Source: an uncultured Alphaproteobacteria bacterium
GTDB lineage: Bacteria > Pseudomonadota > Alphaproteobacteria > RF32 > CAG-239
Assembly (NCBI GenBank): GCA_944391615.1
Contig: CALXUE010000002.1
Coordinates: 1 to 64,000, forward strand
Reading direction: 5' to 3'
Length of the DNA: 64,000 nt
This document shows positions 1 to 6,785 of this stretch, piece by piece. How positions within the stretch are numbered: position 1 is the first letter of the stretch; every line of letters starts with the position of its first letter. The position numbers and the translations under genes were made by a program. Below the pieces are notes generated by a model that saw only the letters and a program-made list of their open reading frames with translations, searched no databases and was not told the DNA's origin.

Positions 1-37
1 TTATTGCGACGTTTATTATTAATTTACGGAGGAGAAA

Positions 38-1516
38 ATGAGAAAAATTTTATTAATGAGTTCAGCGTTGGCTTTATTGAGCGGGGTGGCGGAAGCGGCC
101 TGTATTCAAACACCAACCTGCGGAGCCATGGGCTATGATAGCACGGTTGCCTGCGAAGGCGGCATCAAATGCCCGTTTGGCAATGCATGGAACTGCACCT
201 TGGCGGATAAAATAACTCAAATGGAAAAAATACTCAAACAGCTACAACAAGAATCTCAGACTGAAAACTTTTCAAAATGTCAAATTGGAGATATTTTGTA
301 TTCAGACTTTAGTTGTAATGCGAATATTATATCATCAAAGACACCGATTGGCATTGTATTTGATTTAACAAACACCTTAGCGATGGGGTTGAATTATGCA
401 AATTATGCTGTATGGTCCAAAGAAACTTTTGATGTTCCTGATATTAGAAATATTACAGACGAAGCAACGGCCCAAGCAGATTGGCAAGGAAAGAAAAAAA
501 CTCAAGCTATTCAAAAATATTGCGCAGATAATAAAAAATCTTGCCCTGCTTTTGAATATCTGGAGGGATATGTTGCAGAAAATACATCACCAAGCGATTG
601 GTATATGCCGGCAGCCGGAGAACTAAACGCTTTACTTAACAATAGGGACAAAATTGACGCAACATTAGGAAAATTGGGTTTACCAACAATACCTCAATAT
701 ATATATTATCGTGACGAAAGCAATGCTAATTTTTGGAGCTCGACTGAAAGTAGTGAAACTGCCTCATATCGTTATCTAACATATAACAGCTCTACATATT
801 CATTTAATGCTTTTTCTAAAAAAGTTGGATTTTTTTATGATGATAGTGATGATGATTATACATCTTATTTATTGCCCGTAATCAATATTTCTATGGTAAG
901 TGGAAGTTCAGATAATTCAACAAGCAATGATGTTTGTCATCCAGGGTATTTGTTGCATTCTGATAAAAGCATCAGTAGTAATCCGCAATATGATAAGCTA
1001 CCTATTGCCGTAATTGTAGATTGTGACAAAAGATTAGCTATGGGTAAGTCTATTTATGCTGACTACTTAGATAAAAATAACAGAGATATTCCCGGATTGA
1101 CAAATTGTAGTGGTAATGCTTGTCTGAGTGACATGAATGGTAAAAACAACACCAAAATCATGACCGACTACTACAAAAGCATAAATTACTCTTCACCCGC
1201 CATGAATGCGATTAACAGTTATAAAACTGAGGGAACTAATGCCGGTGATTGGTATTGGCCTGCGGCAGGTGAGCTACATTTAATAAAAAACTACTATTTT
1301 GAGATCTTCGGAGGTTATAAACTTTTATCAGGATCGGGTCTTAGTACTAATTGGGATGTAGCGTCTTCCACCGAAAAAGATGGATCGTTATTCATGGGAA
1401 ACTTTAGAATCTATTCATCTCCAAGTGAATATAATCCCCAGACAGATGTTTCGTTCAGGACTAGAACACAAAGAAAGGAGTCAGGTATTACTATATATCC
1501 ATTTATTAAATATTAG
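38..1516 (+). CDS. secreted protein with two DUF1566-like modules
   Basis: A 492-residue exported protein of unknown function. Residues 1-20 form a Sec signal peptide ending AEA, followed by a Cys-rich stretch (about 22-53, five Cys) and a short amphipathic helix (55-72). Two homologous modules follow, about 81-284 and 300-492. Each carries LAMG early, then DWYxPAAGEL (187-196 and 404-413) and SSTE (234-237 and 443-446), the pattern of DUF1566/FISUMP-like extracellular domains. The start has a strong ribosome site (GGAGGAG, 6 bases upstream). The gene stands alone and ends at a bidirectional terminator. The modules differ in Cys content, so the duplication is old. Surface binding or adhesion is a guess from the family; no catalytic residues are apparent. 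Confidence 0.8.
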   Translation: MRKILLMSSALALLSGVAEAACIQTPTCGAMGYDSTVACEGGIKCPFGNAWNCTLADKITQMEKILKQLQQESQTENFSKCQIGDILYSDFSCNANIISSKTPIGIVFDLTNTLAMGLNYANYAVWSKETFDVPDIRNITDEATAQADWQGKKKTQAIQKYCADNKKSCPAFEYLEGYVAENTSPSDWYMPAAGELNALLNNRDKIDATLGKLGLPTIPQYIYYRDESNANFWSSTESSETASYRYLTYNSSTYSFNAFSKKVGFFYDDSDDDYTSYLLPVINISMVSGSSDNSTSNDVCHPGYLLHSDKSISSNPQYDKLPIAVIVDCDKRLAMGKSIYADYLDKNNRDIPGLTNCSGNACLSDMNGKNNTKIMTDYYKSINYSSPAMNAINSYKTEGTNAGDWYWPAAGELHLIKNYYFEIFGGYKLLSGSGLSTNWDVASSTEKDGSLFMGNFRIYSSPSEYNPQTDVSFRTRTQRKESGITIYPFIKY

Positions 1517-1530
1517 TCTTTGTATAGTCA

Positions 1531-1561
1531 AAAGCCCGTTCATTTGACGAACGGGCTTTTT
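1531..1561. terminator. bidirectional intrinsic terminator
   Basis: An 11-bp perfect stem (1531-1541 with 1549-1559) with a 7-base loop is flanked by T on one strand and A on the other. It lies between two convergent genes and can serve both. Confidence 0.85.
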
Positions 1562-1574
1562 ACATAAATAAAAA

Positions 1575-2228
1575 TTATCCGATATCAGCAATCACTTGCA
1601 TGGAAATAATTTCATCAGGGGCAGAAACAGCGCCGTTTGGTCCATCGCCTTTTTTGATGTTATCAACATATTCCATACCGGAAGTTACTTCACCCCAAAC
1701 GGTATATTGCCCGTTCAGCCAATCGCAGTCGCCAAAACAAATAAAAAATTGGCTGTCAGCGGAATCAGGCATCATTGCACGTGCCATAGACACAGTACCA
1801 CGCTTGTGCGGACGTTTGTTAAATTCGGCTTTGAGCTTTTTGCCGGAGCCTCCAGTTCCCGTACCGTAAGGACAGCCGGTTTGTGCCATGAATCCGTCGA
1901 TGACGCGGTGAAATTTCAATCCGTTATAAAAACCTGCACGAACCAATTCTTTGATGCGAGACACATGGTTTGGCGCATCTTCCGGAAACATCTCAATCAC
2001 GACATCTCCGTCCTTAAGCTTTAACAACAAAGAATTTTCAGGGTCTTTAACCTTATAAGTGTGCTTGATTTTTTTAGAGCGTGTTGCACTCACACCAAGC
2101 TTTTTTGTTTCGGACGGTTTAATGCTTTTAGTATCAGAAGCCTTAATGGCTTTTGTTTCAGATTTTCCCAAAACCAAATTTTCTTTTTTAGTTTTTGTTT
2201 TAGAATTAGATTTTTTGACAGCTTTCAT
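1575..2228 (-). CDS. cyclophilin-type peptidyl-prolyl cis-trans isomerase with Lys/Ser/Thr-rich N-terminal extension
   Basis: This enzyme should catalyse cis-trans isomerisation of X-Pro bonds. The cyclophilin domain runs from about residue 63 to 217 and shows FHRVIDGFMAQTG (106-118), a GTGTGGSG loop, and the later DSQFFICF and WLNGQYTVWGEV motifs of the active site. The first ~60 residues are a low-complexity basic tail with degenerate repeats of SETK/SDTK type. No signal peptide is present, so the protein is likely cytoplasmic. The ATG is preceded by GGGAGAA. Small alphaproteobacterial cyclophilins usually lack such a tail; it could bind nucleic acid or ribosomes, which is only inference. 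It is a single-gene unit converging on the preceding gene. Confidence 0.9.
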   Translation of the reverse strand: MKAVKKSNSKTKTKKENLVLGKSETKAIKASDTKSIKPSETKKLGVSATRSKKIKHTYKVKDPENSLLLKLKDGDVVIEMFPEDAPNHVSRIKELVRAGFYNGLKFHRVIDGFMAQTGCPYGTGTGGSGKKLKAEFNKRPHKRGTVSMARAMMPDSADSQFFICFGDCDWLNGQYTVWGEVTSGMEYVDNIKKGDGPNGAVSAPDEIISMQVIADIG

Positions 2229-2314
2229 CGTTCAATTCTCCCATAAGAAAACATACTACTAAAGATAATATAGGTACGAGAGCTTAAAAATGCACTAATT
2301 CTGAGATATAAATT

Positions 2315-3277
2315 TTATTTATCTTGATAATTGAGCAAAAATTCCACTCTTTCCTCAGGGGATAAACGCTTAGGATAAAACTTGTCAACTTTTTTCAACA
2401 CCTTGCCCAAGCCGATTCCATTAGCAATCTGCACAGCCAGTCCCGGACGCGCGTTAAGTTCAAGCATCATTGGCCCCTTGTTAGCATCCAACACGATATC
2501 AGCCCCCAGATAGCCAAGACGCGTCATTTCATAAGCCTTTGCGCCGATAAGCAAATGCTCTTTCCACAACGGAACCTCAATTTTAGAAAGGTCGGCATGT
2601 GTATCCGGATGATGTGTAATTGGTAAATTGCGCATAACGGCTTTGAGCGTTTTTCCGGTTTTAATATCCAGCCCAACACCAACGGCACCTTGGTGTAGAT
2701 TTGCTCTTCCGCCGGAAGCAGCAGTTGCCAAACGAGTCATCGCCATAACAGGATATCCACGATAAACGATTAACCTAACATCAGGAATACCTTGATAGCT
2801 GTAATCATCAAAAATATGACTAAAGTTAACCATTTCTTCCAACACGGCAGTATCATACTGCCCGCCCAAACTATATAATCCGCTTAAGGTGTTAGACAGA
2901 TGTTGATAAATATCTTTATAGGTCAGCATACGCCCTGATGGAGTAAAATAAGTGTTTTCTCTATGAGATTTAATCACCAAAACACCTTTACCGCCGCTGC
3001 CATGCGCAGGCTTAATTACAAATGACTCCCAGTCTTTCACCATGTCCTGAAAATCAGACACTTGATGCTGATATTCAATTGTACCGATAAGGCGAGGGGT
3101 CGTAATACCGAATTTCTGAGCCAAAGCTTTGGTTTGCACTTTATCATCCACCAAAGGATAACGGCGGCGTTTATTGTATTTGGAAATAAACTTAAAATTA
3201 CGGCTGTTCATTCCCAAAATACCCGCCTCATGCAAAGCTTTGGGAGAGGCAAAATATTTAGAAAGCCATTGAAACAT
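2315..3277 (-). CDS. RimK-like ATP-grasp ligase (alpha-L-glutamate ligase-related family)
   Basis: A 320-residue ATP-grasp enzyme, related to RimK and to the family TIGRFAMs calls alpha-L-glutamate ligase-related. It should join an amino acid or amine to a carboxylate through an acyl-phosphate. Seen in the sequence: the nucleotide-binding segment FVIKPAHGSGGKGVLVI (about 85-101) and, near the C terminus, MMLELNARPGLAVQIAN with the Mg-binding E and N of ATP-grasp. It is the last gene of a three-gene minus-strand operon, 12 bases after the 7-TM transglutaminase-like gene, with ribosome site GGAGG. ATP-grasp, inactive transglutaminase-7TM and retropepsin-like genes are known to co-occur in proteobacteria as a predicted peptide-modification system. 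The substrate is unknown. Confidence 0.85.
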   Translation of the reverse strand: MFQWLSKYFASPKALHEAGILGMNSRNFKFISKYNKRRRYPLVDDKVQTKALAQKFGITTPRLIGTIEYQHQVSDFQDMVKDWESFVIKPAHGSGGKGVLVIKSHRENTYFTPSGRMLTYKDIYQHLSNTLSGLYSLGGQYDTAVLEEMVNFSHIFDDYSYQGIPDVRLIVYRGYPVMAMTRLATAASGGRANLHQGAVGVGLDIKTGKTLKAVMRNLPITHHPDTHADLSKIEVPLWKEHLLIGAKAYEMTRLGYLGADIVLDANKGPMMLELNARPGLAVQIANGIGLGKVLKKVDKFYPKRLSPEERVEFLLNYQDK

Positions 3278-3289
3278 CTATCCCTCCGC

Positions 3290-4828
3290 CTATTTAACCA
3301 AAGGTCTGAAACGTTTAAGTTCAGTCAAACGATAGCCTGTATAAGTTCCGAGCAGCATGATGACAAACAGCAACACCAGATTAAGTTCATTGAATGCAAA
3401 CATAATATAGCGAATAGTGCTGTTGCAAATAATCACATAGGTAGCAAGTGCAGCCACAAGGCTGAAAACAATTTCTCTGCAAGAGTTAAACGGCCCGTCT
3501 TCTTCCCAAGTAATGGAGGCTCTTTCAATAATCCAAGCCATAATGATAATCGGGAAGAACATTGCCGAAGAACCGATATCAGAACCGAGTTGGTAACTAA
3601 AGACACACATATATTGTATAATAAGGATAACACATACCACCACGGCGGAGATTCTCGGAACCAAAAGCAAATTCAGTTTAGAGAACAGAGCTCTGATAAG
3701 TAAGCCAAGCGTCATAATAATCACAAAGCAAATCAACCCCGGAACAAGCCCTGTCTTGACCAAAGCCATAGCAATTAACATAGGTGTGAAAGTCCCCATA
3801 GTTGAAAGGCCGATAACATTTCGCACCACGGCAATCACTAAAATAGCCAGAGGGAAAATCATCAACCATTTAATAGTGTTTTGTTGAGCCACCGGAAGAT
3901 TGTAGATAGAAGAATCAAAGGCTTTTTGTTCATTAGAGAGTTTAGCTCTTTTACCGGCCAAATTAAAAGAAGTCGTGACCGATTTCAGAACCGAGAATTT
4001 AACATTTGATTCATATCCGCCGGCAATATCGAGCAAAGACTTTCCGCCGCGTTGAATGATAATGAAGTCTTTAGGCAAACCAATTTGTCCTGTGGTCAAA
4101 TCATAGAGTTTCCAGCGTCCGTCCATATAAGCTTCAAGCATAAGGTCAGGCTCCATAGAGGTTTTATCTTCTTGCAGTTTAATACCTCTAGCCAAGCGAG
4201 ACGAAATTCCTTGATAAGCCAAAAGATTAGAAATAATCTGGGCCAAATCCTTAGGTGTTTTGTTTGCCGGTAAAAAGGCCACAACGGTAGGCTCCGGCGG
4301 TGTTTGGTTAAACAATCTGATGAGCTGTTGCACGGCATCGCCTGTTTGTTTGGAAGCCAAGCTGATAAGCTCTTGAGTTGTCTGTTCTTGCTGTTTGCTA
4401 AAAATAGGTTTTTCGGGAGCTTTAGGTGCAGGAGCCGCAATTTTGCCTTTACCGTTCGTGTTATCAAAAAGCAAAATACGATAATAAACATTCTGTTGAC
4501 CGTCTCTTCCATCAGAAGTTAAAGAGATTCTATCTTGAGAGATTTTGGTTTTATAACCGGGGGCAACGACATCTTCATCCAAAATTTTATATTCATCGGA
4601 AGATTTTGGCTTAGCTAAAGAAATATGAATAGGTTCACCGTTAGCTACAAAGCTGACATTTGCTTCCACAGTCCAAATATTAGTTTTTTCATGCGGCGCA
4701 AAACTAAATCCCCAGTATTTTACTTTATAATAGATTCGATATCCGGCAAAAGCGCAAGATATAATAAGCATAATTGTTAAGACAAAACGAATGGTAAAAA
4801 GTTTTTTTAGTCTTTTGAGCATCAGCAT
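3290..4828 (-). CDS. inactive transglutaminase-like protein fused to seven transmembrane helices
   Basis: A 512-residue inner-membrane protein. One N-terminal membrane anchor (about 13-31) is followed by a periplasmic part up to about 310 that corresponds to the inactive transglutaminase domain of this family, then about seven hydrophobic helices from about 320 to 500. No clear Cys-His-Asp triad can be seen in the soluble part, which fits the 'inactive' label; the domain may bind a peptide rather than cross-link it. It is the middle gene of the operon, 18 bases after the retropepsin-like lipoprotein and 12 before the ATP-grasp gene. Two in-frame ATGs lie close together (4828 and 4822); the first has GGGAG upstream. 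Presumed role: presenting or moving the peptide that the ligase modifies. Confidence 0.8.
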   Translation of the reverse strand: MLMLKRLKKLFTIRFVLTIMLIISCAFAGYRIYYKVKYWGFSFAPHEKTNIWTVEANVSFVANGEPIHISLAKPKSSDEYKILDEDVVAPGYKTKISQDRISLTSDGRDGQQNVYYRILLFDNTNGKGKIAAPAPKAPEKPIFSKQQEQTTQELISLASKQTGDAVQQLIRLFNQTPPEPTVVAFLPANKTPKDLAQIISNLLAYQGISSRLARGIKLQEDKTSMEPDLMLEAYMDGRWKLYDLTTGQIGLPKDFIIIQRGGKSLLDIAGGYESNVKFSVLKSVTTSFNLAGKRAKLSNEQKAFDSSIYNLPVAQQNTIKWLMIFPLAILVIAVVRNVIGLSTMGTFTPMLIAMALVKTGLVPGLICFVIIMTLGLLIRALFSKLNLLLVPRISAVVVCVILIIQYMCVFSYQLGSDIGSSAMFFPIIIMAWIIERASITWEEDGPFNSCREIVFSLVAALATYVIICNSTIRYIMFAFNELNLVLLFVIMLLGTYTGYRLTELKRFRPLVK

Positions 4829-4846
4829 GAAAAAAAACTCCCAAAA

Positions 4847-5380
4847 TTAGTTAAGGGTATTGGAACGAGAAGTATCAACCATAGCACGGCCGGTCAAAAT
4901 ATTGCGTCCGATAAGTGCCTGATATTCAAACTTATCACGTTTGGCAAGGTTAAAGCGAACATTTGTAATGATTTCTTGGCCGAGTTTTACATCCATAGAA
5001 ACAACATATCTTTTTTCGTGTTGATGTAAGCGTTTGATTTCAGTTGTTTTTATGACTTTTTTCTCAAAGTGATATTTTTCACCGTTTTTGCGATTAATAA
5101 CATCAAAGGCGACCCATTTTTCACCATCACGCTCAAAGGCTTTAATATTATCAGCGTCAATAGAGCAGGTTTCAGCTCCCGTATCGACACGTGCGACAAT
5201 AGGGGCTTTCATAGGCAACAGATAAATCGGTTCAACCGCCCCGATAATATTTAATGAGTTTTCCACTGGTCTTTTAACCTCCACGGCAGGAACAATTTCA
5301 GGCGTTTTGTTTGGGCTCATCTGGCATCCTGAAACAAACAACGCACAAAAAGAAAGCATAATCTGGCACAAAAATCTCAT
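4847..5380 (-). CDS. retropepsin-like aspartic peptidase lipoprotein (DUF785 / RimK-linked peptidase family)
   Basis: A 177-residue predicted lipoprotein. The signal peptide ends in the lipobox VSGC (Cys19). The conserved core has the aspartic-peptidase-like motif DTGAET (Asp66-Thr71) and a later ALIGRN segment (about 154-159), the two hallmarks of the DUF785 family, often annotated 'ATP-dependent zinc protease' although the fold is retropepsin-like. It is the first gene of the three-gene operon with the inactive transglutaminase-7TM protein and the ATP-grasp ligase, and its ATG follows GGGGTGAG. Likely role: trimming or hydrolysing the peptide made by the ligase on the periplasmic side. One catalytic Asp per chain implies a dimer, as in retropepsins (inference). 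Confidence 0.8.
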   Translation of the reverse strand: MRFLCQIMLSFCALFVSGCQMSPNKTPEIVPAVEVKRPVENSLNIIGAVEPIYLLPMKAPIVARVDTGAETCSIDADNIKAFERDGEKWVAFDVINRKNGEKYHFEKKVIKTTEIKRLHQHEKRYVVSMDVKLGQEIITNVRFNLAKRDKFEYQALIGRNILTGRAMVDTSRSNTLN

Positions 5381-5505
5381 AACTCACCCCGATATTAATT
5401 TTTTCTTAAACAATTCTGAGTTATTTACAAACAAAATCACATAAAAGTAAAGACAAATTTTTAAGAGCTGTATAAAAAAGTTTTTAAATAGGATAAAATA
5501 AAAAA

Positions 5506-6423
5506 TTGAACAAAATTAAAGACATAGATGAAAATAAAGCGGAATTGATAGCAAGAATCAAGCGTTATAAACAATATAAACGGATAGAAAGATTCAAACG
5601 CCAAACCAAAATAAACTTAATGGTTGCAAAATTTCTAACATTCGCATCTGTTCCGGCTTTGACCGCATGCCCGTCAACAGAAATTGACGGCAAAAATACG
5701 CTGTCTTTGTCATCTATGGTTTATGACAGTCAAAATCCGGTAATGGATATGGCGGTAAAAGGCAGCTTTGACATCACAACGGCGGCAAAATTAGTCGCAG
5801 AGATGGATGGAGAAGTTTTTCTGAAGAATCTAAATGCCGAACATACCGCCATCACATCACGTCCTGCCGGAAAATTACGTAATACTTATATAAAAGAAAC
5901 CTTTGGCGATATAAATTATTGCAATATGGCAGTTATAAAAGCACTTAAATCTTCCCAAACGGATTATCTTGAAAATTATTTAGAAAATCTATCAAATCCG
6001 GCTTTGTGTGAGGCATTTGTAACTTATGTCAAAAAGACCAATCCGGATTGCATTCGCAGTGTATCCAATATGCAAACCGCTGATTTGAAAAGGGGCGATA
6101 TCATCGTGTTAAGAGTTAAACGCAAAAATTCTTACGCCCAAACCTCAACCGGACGTCATACCGTAACCTATGATGGCAAAGAGTTTATCAGCTTTAATTC
6201 AACAAAAAAATATCCCGTAACGGCTGATAGTGGAGATGTCATTGATATGGAAAAGTTGCGCCGTGCAGAATTAAATAAAAAATTAGAAACAATGTCTCAA
6301 ACGGCAGCAATGACCTATTTAATGCATTTATCCACCCGTGCTTTTGAAAAGCTGACCAATAAGGAAGAATGCAAGAGTACGCGGCCTTTTTTGGTGTTTA
6401 ATGATAAAGCGCGCACATTTTAG
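5506..6423 (+). CDS. hypothetical, possible papain-like (NlpC/CHAP-type) lipoprotein
   Basis: Not recognised as a named family. The 305-residue reading frame starts at TTG (5506), with GGA about 12 bases upstream; the next in-frame start is the ATG at 5620 (Met39), without a ribosome site. Residues 9-37 are very basic and helical, followed by a hydrophobic stretch (40-55) ending LTAC, which looks like a lipobox (Cys55). In the second half, NYCNMAV (Cys139), then RGDIIVLRV (196-204) and GRHTVTYDG (His218), then FNS (Asn231), follow the spacing of Cys-His-polar triads in NlpC/P60 and CHAP amidases. That would suggest peptidoglycan hydrolysis, but the match is by eye and weak. It stands alone after a divergent operon. 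Confidence 0.6.
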   Translation: MNKIKDIDENKAELIARIKRYKQYKRIERFKRQTKINLMVAKFLTFASVPALTACPSTEIDGKNTLSLSSMVYDSQNPVMDMAVKGSFDITTAAKLVAEMDGEVFLKNLNAEHTAITSRPAGKLRNTYIKETFGDINYCNMAVIKALKSSQTDYLENYLENLSNPALCEAFVTYVKKTNPDCIRSVSNMQTADLKRGDIIVLRVKRKNSYAQTSTGRHTVTYDGKEFISFNSTKKYPVTADSGDVIDMEKLRRAELNKKLETMSQTAAMTYLMHLSTRAFEKLTNKEECKSTRPFLVFNDKARTF

Positions 6424-6424
6424 T

Positions 6425-6486
6425 TTGACAAATCCTAACAAAAAGGTTAGACCTAAGGTATAAAAATATCATTATGTCTAACCTTA
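6425..6486 (+). promoter_or_regulatory. leader with mutually exclusive inverted repeats
   Basis: A consensus -35 box TTGACA (6425-6430) is followed by repeats that can pair in alternative ways: CTAAC (6435-6439) with GTTAG (6446-6450); AAGGTTAGAC (6443-6452) with GTCTAACCTT (6476-6485); and TAAGGT (6454-6459) with ACCTTA (6481-6486). Only a weak -10 is seen at the expected distance. The last pairing is followed by AAATTTTTG, so the long hairpin may also terminate the upstream gene. CATTATGTCTAA (6470-6481) recurs before the gene at 44131. Confidence 0.4.
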
Positions 6487-6498
6487 AATTTTTGTGCC

Positions 6499-6705
6499 AT
6501 GAGTAAAGAACAAAAAATAATGCAGCAACACTTTCCAGACCTTGCACAGGAAATTGCCGAAAAAAATCTTGAACCGATGGTTGAAGATGTTGAGCTACCT
6601 TGCGGACAGATCGTTAAAAATTGTCTAGTCTTGTGGATGCGTATAAATGGCTGTATGAAGCGTCTCGTTTATGAAATCAATAGCAAAATGGCTTATTGTC
6701 TCTAA
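6499..6705 (+). CDS. small hypothetical protein, possibly frameshifted
   Basis: A 68-residue reading frame of doubtful status. It has no ribosome site (TTTTTGTGCC precedes the ATG) but lies 17 bases after a motif shared with the leader of the gene at 44131. Residues 1-41 are protein-like (charged, amphipathic), while the remainder is odd and Cys/Met-rich. In the -1 frame, from about position 6627, the sequence continues as SSLVDAYKWLYEASRL and stops at 6674, which looks more natural. So either a single-base difference or error changed the tail, or the gene is decaying. No family was recognised. The downstream bidirectional terminator fits a transcribed unit. Confidence 0.4.
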   Translation: MSKEQKIMQQHFPDLAQEIAEKNLEPMVEDVELPCGQIVKNCLVLWMRINGCMKRLVYEINSKMAYCL

Positions 6706-6734
6706 ACTATACACGCGTAAAACACTCAAAAAAA

Positions 6735-6770
6735 CAGGCTCGCTTATGATAAAGCCAGCCTGCTTTTTTT
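6735..6770. terminator. bidirectional intrinsic terminator
   Basis: The stem CAGGCT/AGCCTG is extended by four more pairs after one mismatch (6735-6745 with 6752-6762). It is followed by seven T (6764-6770), and seven A lie on its other side. It sits between the small gene and the 3' end of proS. Confidence 0.8.
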
Positions 6771-6785
6771 ATTCGGAAGACAGAA

